Source: Streptomyces sp. NBC_01497 (GTDB taxonomy: Bacteria > Actinomycetota > Actinomycetes > Streptomycetales > Streptomycetaceae). From it: DNA of 64,000 nt. The position numbers and the translations under genes were made by a program. Positions 45,733-53,822 of the stretch are shown here, piece after piece. The DNA is taken from positions 7,812,001 to 7,876,000 of the forward strand of contig NZ_CP109427.1 of NCBI RefSeq assembly GCF_036250695.1, in the 5' to 3' direction. Under the pieces are notes generated by a model. The model was not told where the DNA came from. It saw nothing but the letters and a program-made list of their open reading frames with translations, and did no database searches. Every line of letters begins with the position of its first letter. Positions within the stretch are counted from its first letter, which is position 1.

Positions 45733-45953
45733 GGGGCTACGGCCTTACTCGGTCGGGGAACGGACAGCCCGGAGACGGGAACCGGCGGCCGGTGGCCGGG
45801 GTGTCCGGCGGGCTGGCGGACGAGGGGAGGCGGGGCGCGGGCCGCCGCCGGCGATTCGGCCGGCGGCGGTGTGTTCCGCTCCCCACGCACTGCGCGCGGT
45901 CACCGCCCCGACGTACGAGGAAGGCGGTGACTGCGCGTCGGAGGGGCAGTGCG

Positions 45954-46409
45954 TCAGCCGAGGGCGGGGGCGCCCACGGCGGCGCGGCGGCGGCGCAGAA
46001 CGAACGCGCCGGCACCGAGGCCACCGAGCACCAGCACGGAACCAGCGGCCAGGCTGCTGCCGTTCAGCGCCAGACCGCCACCGCCGGTGTGAACGCCGCC
46101 GTGGGGCATACCGCCCTCGTGCATGCCGTTCTGGCCACCGTCGTCGTTGCCGTTCCAGCCACCGTCCTCGGAGGACGACGAGTCGCCGCGTCCGTTCTCG
46201 GAAGGACGGCCGCCGTCGTGCTGGCTGGACGACGAGTCGCCGCGTCCGTTCTCGGCGGGGCGGCCGCCGTCGTGCTGGCCGGAGCTGCTGGAGGACGAGT
46301 TGCCGTCCGGGCTCCACTCGGCGGGTGAGGCGGCCATCGCGGCCGGGGCGGAGAGGGCGATGACCGCGGTCGCGGCGGCGGCCGCGGCGAGGGTACGGGC
46401 AGTACGCAT
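45954..46409 (-). CDS. Repeat-containing secreted/wall-associated protein
   Basis: 151 aa. A signal peptide (RTARTLAAAAAATAVIALSAPAAMA) precedes a hydrophilic repeat region built of SSSSQHDGGRPAENGRGD-like units (two full copies plus a SSSSEDGG partial, ~residues 40-82). It then has a Gly/Asn/His-rich part, and at the end a transmembrane segment (LAAGSVLVLGGLGAGAFVL) with a RRRR tail. This is the layout of a wall-anchored protein, but no LPxTG/LAxTG motif is visible before the membrane helix. ATG 46409 has GAAGGAA upstream. It is encoded beside a class F sortase. Confidence 0.8.
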   Translation of the reverse strand: MRTARTLAAAAAATAVIALSAPAAMAASPAEWSPDGNSSSSSSGQHDGGRPAENGRGDSSSSQHDGGRPSENGRGDSSSSEDGGWNGNDDGGQNGMHEGGMPHGGVHTGGGGLALNGSSLAAGSVLVLGGLGAGAFVLRRRRAAVGAPALG

Positions 46410-46829
46410 GGAGATGTGTTCCTTCCAGGGGAGGTCCGCGCTTTCCGTCCAACGTCCGAAAAGCGCAGTGGCTATGACCTCACCGTCAACGGCACACGCC
46501 GTACGCACCACCGGAGCGGTGGCATATGGGGCGTTCGCTGCACCCTCCGTGTGGTATCCGACGTCCTGTCACCCGCCCGCCACACTTCGATGTGTAAATC
46601 CCGGCGTACATGTCACGCCGCGTCCGGAGTGGACCCGAACGGCGGTGATGTGACCTCCCCGCAGGGCCCGCGAACGCGGCCACCGCGAAGGGAGAAGTGG
46701 TGATGCCGGGCACGGCACCAGTGTGCACCGTGGCGGCTCGTCACACTCCTTTCTCCGTGCGGGCGAGCGCTTCCGCCCTTCGTGACGGGGCGTGGGGCGG
46801 GTACGTGCCGCACCGCTCGCGTTCCGGGA
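46410..46829. other. Intergenic region between surface protein and PfaC-like genes
   Basis: 420 bp with no supported gene; the reading frames have mixed codon bias. It should contain the promoter of the surface-protein gene. The part 46555-46610 is less GC-rich (tgtgtaaatcccggcgtaca). No obvious terminator hairpin for the giant minus-strand operon was found. Confidence 0.4.
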
Positions 46830-49800
46830 TCACCGGCGACGGGCGGGGAGCCCAGGCGGGTCACCTGCCCCGGACCTCCCGGGCCCTTTGGACCCCTGCC
46901 CCGGCACCACACGCATGCCCAGACCGCGTACGCGGTAGATGCAGGTGTCGTCGCCCCACAGGGTCGCCTCGGCCGTGGCGTACGCACCCCGCGCGTCCCG
47001 GCCGGCCTCCAGGATCTCCATGTCCACCCTGATCAGCCGGCTGGCCGGGGTGATCTGGCCGCGGTAGGTCCACGTCACCTCCCGGCCGGGCAGCACCGGT
47101 TCGAACCGCGGGTGCGGGACACCGGCGGTCATGCCGCGTTCGAGCAGGTAGTACTGGAGCAGCTGGCACATCGCCTCGACGCCCAACGAGCCGGGCTGCA
47201 CCGGGTCCTGGAAGAAATGCGCCCGGAAGAACCACGCGCCCGCGTCGACGTCCTTCTCCGACCGCAGGCGGCCGAGCCCCGCCCTGCCGCCGGCCGGCCA
47301 GTAACCGGTGACGCGGTCCAGCATCAGCAGCATGGGGCCGGGCAGCCGGACAGGACCGGCACAGTGGCGTGCGGGCCGCGCGGTGAGGTCGACGGTGTAC
47401 GCGCACGGTTCGTCGAGACGGACCCGGTCCTGTGCCGACACCGTCAGACCGGCCTGCTGGTCGAAGGCCGAGGGTGGGAAGTAGCCGAACACGGTGGAGA
47501 GTTCGAAGAGCGGGGCGCCGTCCGCTGTGCACCGGACCTCGAAGGCCTCGATGATCATGCCACCGCTGCGCGAGATACGGATCACCTCGGCGTGGGTGCG
47601 TACCGTCCTCGTCTCGGGAGTGACCTCGCCGGTGACGGTTCCCGATCCGTCGAGGTTGCGGAACAGCAGGTCCGCGTCGGTGCTCAGCGCGCTGCCGACG
47701 TAGGAGGCCAGCCACCCGCACGGTTGCAGCGCGACCTCCAGGAGGACGGCGAAGGGCATCGTCGTGCCGCCGCTCTGCTCGAAGTACCAGGCCGCGTCCG
47801 GCACGTCGTACTCGGCCACGACACCGCTGCCCTCCCGCATGCCGCCCTGCGGACCGTCCGTCCCCACGACGCGGGTCATGAAGTGGTACGGGGGGCCGGG
47901 CAGGCGTGCCACCCTGCGGGCACTGTCGAACGGGGCGTACGCGGCGCCGAACGCCTCACTCGGCCTGCCCCAGGCACAGGCCAGCAAGGAGGCGTATCCG
48001 AAGGAGAACCCGTCCACGGTGGCCACCTGCCCGCTCTCCCGGTGGCCGGCCAGCCCGCCGAGCGCCGGGAGCGGCACCTCGGCCCCGCTGGTCTGCGGGG
48101 CGGGTGGGCCCGAGTGACGCCAGTGCGAGAGCGGCCAGTCGGGCACCAGCCGCAGCGCCACGTCCCGGCCGTGGAACGCCTTGATCCCGTCCACGGTGCC
48201 CAGGACATCGGCGTACAGCGTCGGCGAAGGACCGGACGAGACTCCGCGCACGAACACCTCGTAGACGACCCGGCGGCTGTCCACGGTGGCCTGGCCGCGG
48301 CAACTGGCCGAGAAGGGGACCTCGTCGACGGGCTCGAAACGCCATCCGTCCCGGTCCACGGTGTAGCCCAGGGCCGCCAGGTAGAACGCCATCGCCTGGA
48401 GGCCGCCCTGCAGCATCAGGGTGCCGGGCATGCACGGATCGTTCTTGAAGTGCCCGGCGAAGAACCAGTCGTCCGGCCTCACCGGTGTCTCGGCGCGCAG
48501 ATAGCCCCGGCCCCACGGCCCCCCGGCCGGGTCGAAGGCCGTGACCTCGTGGAGCAGGCGCAGCCGGCCGTCGTCGATCCGAGGCGGGCGGACGTGGGAC
48601 GCGGTCGCCTCCCAGCCGGGACCGAAACAGTCCGCCGGCCGCCCCTGAGCCAGGGCCCGCACCTGTCGCGCGGTAAAAGCGCTCACAGCGCAGCGCACGG
48701 AGGGAGGGTCGAGGGGCAGCCCGTCGCCGGGCCGGTCGTCGGCGGGGTCCCACCGCACACCGGCGCTGCCCAGCAGTTCGGCCGGGGTGAAGAAGCCGGC
48801 CCGGCCGTCGCGGACGCTGAGCCGGAGTTCGCCGTCGACCCGGCAGTCGTAGTGGAAGAAGAACAGCCGGACACCGTCGTGTTCGGCGTGGCCGTCGATA
48901 TGGATCTCGTAGCACAGTGTGTCACCCGCTTCGGGCGGCCCGCCGTGGAAGGTCAGCTCGCAGCCGAGCAACCGGTAGGCGCGCTCGCCCCGGTTGAGGA
49001 GGTCCACACCGAGCCAACTGGCCAGCAGCAGGTCGGCCTGGCCGGCTTCGATCATCAAGCCGGCCGGCATCCGGCCCGTGGCGTCGAGATACCAGCTGTC
49101 GCTCCTCACGTCGGTCTCGGTCCATACCGTTCCGCTCGTACGCACCGGTCCTGGCGCGGCGAGCGCCGCCGGTACCGCGTCGATGCCGGTCACGCGGTCG
49201 GCGAGCAGCATGGGCGGTTCGGGCATACGGGTCTGCACCGCGTACCCGTCCTGCGCGGCGAACCGGGCTCCGAAGAGGGCGGAGACCGGCCGGGAGGCGA
49301 GGTGTTCGAGCTGGGCCCGGTCGAACTTCGGTCCTGGCAGGGGCGGTTGTGGCGGCGCCTTCGGCTCGGGACACCGGCCGGGCGCGGGGGACCGGCCGGG
49401 AAGGGTCTCGGGAACGGTCCGGGAAACGGAGACGGGAGGGGACGCGGGCGACGGTGACGGCGACTGGTCGGTGGCTGCGGTGGCAGCCGGGCTCGGCGTG
49501 GGGGCGCCGGCCACTCGTACGGGGACCGCGGGCGTCCCGACACCGCTGCCGGCGCGCGCCAGCATGGTGACGGCCCGGGCGGACACCCGCAGGAACTGCT
49601 GATGGGCCTCGGCGTGCCGGGCGGTGATCTCCTGGTGGAGCGCGATCGCCCGGCGGGTCTGGCGGGCGACCAGGTCCTGAACGCTCCCTGGTGCTGGTGC
49701 TGGTGCTGGTGCTGGTGCTGGTGCTGGTGCGGGGGAGCGGCCGGCCGGCTCCTGCTCCTGACGGGGCACGGGCACGGCGTCGGGGGAGACAGCGGGCACG

Positions 49801-52800
49801 GGCACGGCGTCGGGGGAGACACCGGGCACGGGCACGGCGTCGGGGGAGACACCGGGAGAGGACGTGATGTCGGCAGAGGTGTCAGGGGCGGGCACGGTTT
49901 CGAAGGAGGCGGCGGGGGCCGCCGCCGGGTGGGCGGGCCGGTCCGGTACCGGCGCCAGTTCGGGAGCCCTCGGCATGATCACCACAGGTGCCTGCGAGGA
50001 GACGGGGTCCGGCGCCGGCAGCCGCGGTGGCCCGGGCACGGCCACCGTGAGGGTGGGACCGGGCCCGGCGGGGTCCACCGCGGCTGCCTGGAGCCGCCCG
50101 AAGAGTTCGTCGGCCCGTAGGGGCACTCCGGCGACCACGAGTTCGGCCACCGCGAGGCTCAGCTGCCGCAGCCCCTGATCGTCCGGGGCGTCGAGCGCGA
50201 CGGCCACATGGTCCCGTTCGCCCAGCACGCGCCTGATCCAGCCCGTGCACAGCGCGCGTGGCCCGTGCTCGACGAAGACCCGGACCCCGTCGGCCCACGC
50301 CTGTTCGACCGTACCCGCGAAGTCGATCGTGCCGAGGCCCTGTGCGGTCAGCGCGTCGGCGGCCCGCTCGGACGTCGGGGCGTACGACTGCCGACTCGCC
50401 CCGCTGTAGAACCGCACCCCGGGTACCTCGACGGTGGGCCGGTGGTGCACCGCGCGCCACTCCTCCCGCACCTCGGCGACCTCCGGCACGTGGGCGGCGA
50501 TGTCGTAGTCGATCGCGAGGGCGCGGTCGGCACCGAGCCGGGCCACGACGGCCGCACAGGCCCGTGACTCGCCGCCGATGACGCACACGCCCGGCGCGTT
50601 CACCGCCATCAGGTGTACCGCGGCCTCGGCCGCGAGTTCCGCACGGACCGAGTCGAGGGGCGCGCTGACCAGGTGGCTCGACCAGCGGGAGCCCCGGACA
50701 CCCGCACGTTCCCAGGCGTGCCGTACCGCCCGCAGCTCACCGGTGAGTTCGTGGGTGAACAGGCCGCTTCGCCTGATGTCCTCGTACAGGCCGGCGGCGT
50801 CCGGCCAGGCCCCGAGGGCGATCAGCGCCGCCGATTCGCCGGAGGAGTATCCAAGGGCGGCGTCCGGCCGCAGGCCGAGCACCTCGCGGGTCAGGACGGT
50901 GTGGACGGTGGCGAGTTCGGCGGCGCCCCAGATCTTCTCGAGCACCCCCGTCACCGGTGCGGACCGCATCCGGCGGCCGACGGCCCCGTGGGACGACCTG
51001 ATGCTCTCGCCCAGCGAGGGCAGCGCGAGCATCAGCGCGTGCCCCATCCCCCGGTAGGAGGCCGAGCCGTTGGTGTACACGAAAGCGGTGCGTCCCGTCA
51101 CCGGCTCGTCCCGGTAGCGCACGTCGGCAGGCCGGGGACCGCCCTCGGTCAGCCAGCGTCGGGCGGCCTCCTGTCGACCCGGCAGTTCCGCGTCGTCCCG
51201 CACCACGATCGCCAGCCGGGCCGGGCCGTCGCCGGAGCGGGTACCTGATTCCAGTGCGGCCAGCACCTCCCGGCGGTCGCCCCCGGAGAAGACGTGCAGA
51301 CGCGGGGCGGGCCCCCGCAGCCACGGCCGGGCGTCGCCCGCGCGCAGCCTGACCCGGACGGCCGGGCCCTGCAGCGGTGAGACGACCGCCGCCGCCGTAC
51401 GGGGCGAGGCACCAGTGTCCGCGGGCTCACCCGGACGGGGCACCGCACGGTGCTGCAGGGCCGTCGCCGCGACCGCGACGGAGACGAGCCCCTGGGCCGC
51501 GTGAGCGCGGCCGAACGCCGCGGCCGGGTCGAACCCGGCGTCCTCACCGTCTCCGATGACCATGTCGGGCGGCTCGGTTCCGGGCGCGTCGCCGGGCTCC
51601 TCGTCGAGCAGCGCCATGACGGTGTCGCCGTCCCTGCGGGCGGCGTCCAGCGACTTGAGGACCAGGACCACGGCGGCGTCACCCGGTTCGGCGTCCCGGC
51701 CGAGTTCGCGCAGGGCGGCCCGGTGGACCGGCTCGCAGGACAGGTCGACGGCACCGACGAGCGCCGCGTCCGCCTCGCCCGCCCGGATGGCCCGGGCCGC
51801 GAGGTTCAGCGCCACCAGACCGGACGCCTCCTCCGCCGACACCGCGAAGCCCGGCCCCGCCAGGTCGAGCTGGGTGTTGATCCGGTTCGCCACGAGATTG
51901 GGCAGGCTGCCGACCACCCGCTCCGCGCTCATGGGCGGTGCGAAGGCGTCCCCGGCGCCGGGCGCCGCCGGGGACGGGGGAGCGTCCGGCCCTGCCTGCT
52001 CCAGCCAGTACGGCAGCCGCCAGCGGGCACCGGCGCGCGCCACCCCGGGGTCGACGCCGGCCCCGATGACCACCATGGTCCGCTCACGGGGCAGCGCCAC
52101 CCCCCGTACGGCCTCACGGGCGGCTTCGAGCACCAGGAGCTGCTGGGGCAGGGTCTGCTCCAGCGCGAGCGGCGGGAAGGCCAGGCCCGCCAGATCCACC
52201 GTGATCGCGGTGGCCCGGCCGCGCCGTTCACCGCCGAGCACCGCGCGCCGGAAGTCCTCGGTGCCGGTCCCGTCGCCGACCCGGGCGCCGAGGGCGACGA
52301 CGGCCACTCGGGGGGAATACCCGTGCGTTCCCGGCGCCGGACGCGCGGGGGGCCGCCCGGCCGTGAGGACGGGCGACCCGGGGAGCGCCGGGGCCGTGGA
52401 GCCCGCGCCCGCGCGTCCCGGCGCGGGCACGGCGAAGACCGGCGCGTCGTCCGGGAGGTCCAGGATCAGGTGGGCGTTGGTGCCGCCGAAACCGAAGGCG
52501 CTGACCGCCGCCCGGCGCGGACCCGGCCACGGCTCCGGCGCGGTCAGCACCCGCAGCGGCGCCCCGCGCAGCGCGGCGATCGGACGCTCGGCGCCGAGCG
52601 AGGCCGGGCGGATTCCCGTACGCAGGGCACCGAGCACCTTCAGCAGTCCGGTCACGCCCGCCGAGGCCAGCAGGTGTCCGACATTGGATTTCGCCGAGCC
52701 GACGGGCATGTCGTCCGCCGCGCCGTAGATCCGGGCCATGCTCCGCGCTTCCACCGCGTCCCCGACGGGAGTCCCCGTCGCGTGGCACTCGACGAGGGAC

Positions 52801-53765
52801 ACCGACTCCGGCGCGACGCCCGCCCCGGCGTACGCCAGGCGCATCGCCCGCACCTGACCCTCTTCCGCCGGGCTGAGCAGCCCGCCCCCGCGCCCGTCGT
52901 TGGACAGCCCGATGCCGCGGATCACCCCGAGAACGGGCAGGCCCGCGGAGCGCGCCTGCGACAGCCGCGCCAGTGCGACGAATCCGGCGCCCTCGCCGTG
53001 CATCAGCCCGTCCGCGTCCTCGTGGAAGGGCCGGCTGCGGCCGGTCCTGCTCACCGCGGACAGGCCGCAGAACCCGACGTGCAGGAAGAGGTTGTCGACC
53101 CGGTTGACCGCGCCGGCCACCATCAGATCGGCCGTGCCGTCGTGCAGGCGGTCGCATGCCAACTTGATCGCGTACAGCGACGAGGCGCAGGCGGCGTCGA
53201 GCGCCCAGGCCCCCGCGCCGAGACCCAGCGCACGGGCCGCGAGAGCGGCCGGGAGCCCGGAGGAGAACCGGTTGCGCGCGTCGGGCCGCACCCGGCGCTC
53301 CCCCGTCAGCAGGGCGTCGCGGACGGAGGGTTGCTGGGCGGACAGCCACACGTGCTCGGCGAAGGTCGATCCCGCGGCCGTGGGATACGACAGGGTGCCG
53401 AGCACCAGGCCCGCGCGCGGCAGCGGCCCCTCACGTCCGGCCTCCGTGAGCGCCTGCCTGACGCCGTACATGACCCACTGGAAGAGCGGGTCCAGAGCCG
53501 TGATCCGGTCGGGGGCGATCCGGAAGCCCCCCGGGTCGAAGACGGACTCGAACCCCCGCACGTACCCGCCGACATCGGTCCAGGTGCGGTCCAGATGCTC
53601 CTCCACCGAGCCCATGGCCCAGCGGTGCGGCAGCCGCCACCGCCCCTCCGGAACGGCCGACAGGCTGCTGCGGCCCGCCGCGATGTTGTCCCAGAACGTG
53701 TCCGGGTCGAGCGCGTCGGGCAGCACACAGCCCCGGCCGACGACGGCGATCGGTTCGAATCCCAT
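46830..53765 (-). CDS. PfaC-like PUFA-synthase subunit: KS-CLF-AT-DH-DH
   Basis: 2311 aa. KS ~5-440 with Cys193 (LDAACASS), His328 and His364. CLF-like KS ~485-810, where the Cys position is Glu646 (SAEEASG), so inactive in condensation. Acyltransferase ~890-1190 with GYSSGE (Ser974), where Tyr replaces the usual His of GHSxGE. Pro/Ala-rich linker ~1240-1480 with tandem repeats. Then two double-hot-dog FabA-like dehydratases: DH1 with Glu/Gln half (~1565, MIEAGQ) and His1772 (WFFAGHF); DH2 with ~2010 (LLEVAL) and His2183 (WFFRAHF). This KS-CLF-AT-DH-DH order is that of myxobacterial Pfa3, while gammaproteobacterial PfaC lacks the AT. No C-terminal acyltransferase domain follows. Starts 57 bp after the PfaA-like gene. 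Confidence 0.92.
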   Translation of the reverse strand: MGFEPIAVVGRGCVLPDALDPDTFWDNIAAGRSSLSAVPEGRWRLPHRWAMGSVEEHLDRTWTDVGGYVRGFESVFDPGGFRIAPDRITALDPLFQWVMYGVRQALTEAGREGPLPRAGLVLGTLSYPTAAGSTFAEHVWLSAQQPSVRDALLTGERRVRPDARNRFSSGLPAALAARALGLGAGAWALDAACASSLYAIKLACDRLHDGTADLMVAGAVNRVDNLFLHVGFCGLSAVSRTGRSRPFHEDADGLMHGEGAGFVALARLSQARSAGLPVLGVIRGIGLSNDGRGGGLLSPAEEGQVRAMRLAYAGAGVAPESVSLVECHATGTPVGDAVEARSMARIYGAADDMPVGSAKSNVGHLLASAGVTGLLKVLGALRTGIRPASLGAERPIAALRGAPLRVLTAPEPWPGPRRAAVSAFGFGGTNAHLILDLPDDAPVFAVPAPGRAGAGSTAPALPGSPVLTAGRPPARPAPGTHGYSPRVAVVALGARVGDGTGTEDFRRAVLGGERRGRATAITVDLAGLAFPPLALEQTLPQQLLVLEAAREAVRGVALPRERTMVVIGAGVDPGVARAGARWRLPYWLEQAGPDAPPSPAAPGAGDAFAPPMSAERVVGSLPNLVANRINTQLDLAGPGFAVSAEEASGLVALNLAARAIRAGEADAALVGAVDLSCEPVHRAALRELGRDAEPGDAAVVLVLKSLDAARRDGDTVMALLDEEPGDAPGTEPPDMVIGDGEDAGFDPAAAFGRAHAAQGLVSVAVAATALQHRAVPRPGEPADTGASPRTAAAVVSPLQGPAVRVRLRAGDARPWLRGPAPRLHVFSGGDRREVLAALESGTRSGDGPARLAIVVRDDAELPGRQEAARRWLTEGGPRPADVRYRDEPVTGRTAFVYTNGSASYRGMGHALMLALPSLGESIRSSHGAVGRRMRSAPVTGVLEKIWGAAELATVHTVLTREVLGLRPDAALGYSSGESAALIALGAWPDAAGLYEDIRRSGLFTHELTGELRAVRHAWERAGVRGSRWSSHLVSAPLDSVRAELAAEAAVHLMAVNAPGVCVIGGESRACAAVVARLGADRALAIDYDIAAHVPEVAEVREEWRAVHHRPTVEVPGVRFYSGASRQSYAPTSERAADALTAQGLGTIDFAGTVEQAWADGVRVFVEHGPRALCTGWIRRVLGERDHVAVALDAPDDQGLRQLSLAVAELVVAGVPLRADELFGRLQAAAVDPAGPGPTLTVAVPGPPRLPAPDPVSSQAPVVIMPRAPELAPVPDRPAHPAAAPAASFETVPAPDTSADITSSPGVSPDAVPVPGVSPDAVPVPAVSPDAVPVPRQEQEPAGRSPAPAPAPAPAPAPAPGSVQDLVARQTRRAIALHQEITARHAEAHQQFLRVSARAVTMLARAGSGVGTPAVPVRVAGAPTPSPAATAATDQSPSPSPASPPVSVSRTVPETLPGRSPAPGRCPEPKAPPQPPLPGPKFDRAQLEHLASRPVSALFGARFAAQDGYAVQTRMPEPPMLLADRVTGIDAVPAALAAPGPVRTSGTVWTETDVRSDSWYLDATGRMPAGLMIEAGQADLLLASWLGVDLLNRGERAYRLLGCELTFHGGPPEAGDTLCYEIHIDGHAEHDGVRLFFFHYDCRVDGELRLSVRDGRAGFFTPAELLGSAGVRWDPADDRPGDGLPLDPPSVRCAVSAFTARQVRALAQGRPADCFGPGWEATASHVRPPRIDDGRLRLLHEVTAFDPAGGPWGRGYLRAETPVRPDDWFFAGHFKNDPCMPGTLMLQGGLQAMAFYLAALGYTVDRDGWRFEPVDEVPFSASCRGQATVDSRRVVYEVFVRGVSSGPSPTLYADVLGTVDGIKAFHGRDVALRLVPDWPLSHWRHSGPPAPQTSGAEVPLPALGGLAGHRESGQVATVDGFSFGYASLLACAWGRPSEAFGAAYAPFDSARRVARLPGPPYHFMTRVVGTDGPQGGMREGSGVVAEYDVPDAAWYFEQSGGTTMPFAVLLEVALQPCGWLASYVGSALSTDADLLFRNLDGSGTVTGEVTPETRTVRTHAEVIRISRSGGMIIEAFEVRCTADGAPLFELSTVFGYFPPSAFDQQAGLTVSAQDRVRLDEPCAYTVDLTARPARHCAGPVRLPGPMLLMLDRVTGYWPAGGRAGLGRLRSEKDVDAGAWFFRAHFFQDPVQPGSLGVEAMCQLLQYYLLERGMTAGVPHPRFEPVLPGREVTWTYRGQITPASRLIRVDMEILEAGRDARGAYATAEATLWGDDTCIYRVRGLGMRVVPGQGSKGPGRSGAGDPPGLPARRR
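49690..49730. repeat. Hexanucleotide repeat ggtgct, six copies plus five bases, inside the PfaC-like linker
   Basis: Pure ggtgct units (minus-strand codons for Pro-Ala) encode a (Ala-Pro) run in the interdomain linker. In-frame hexamers allow the linker length to change without breaking the protein. Confidence 0.95.
49762..49851. repeat. Three 30-bp tandem repeats inside the PfaC-like linker
   Basis: Copies at 49762-49791, 49792-49821 and 49822-49851 differ by a single base and encode PGVSPDAVPV-type decapeptides on the minus strand, next to the hexamer array. In-frame, so length change is tolerated. Confidence 0.93.
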
Positions 53766-53822
53766 ACGAATCTCACTTCATGACGCGGACACGGTCCGGG
53801 CGCGTGCGGGGCCGGCGTGGGC

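Noticed and set aside
45954..46409. LPxTG-type sorting signal in the surface protein
   Set aside because: No LPxTG, LAxTG or similar motif before the C-terminal membrane segment.
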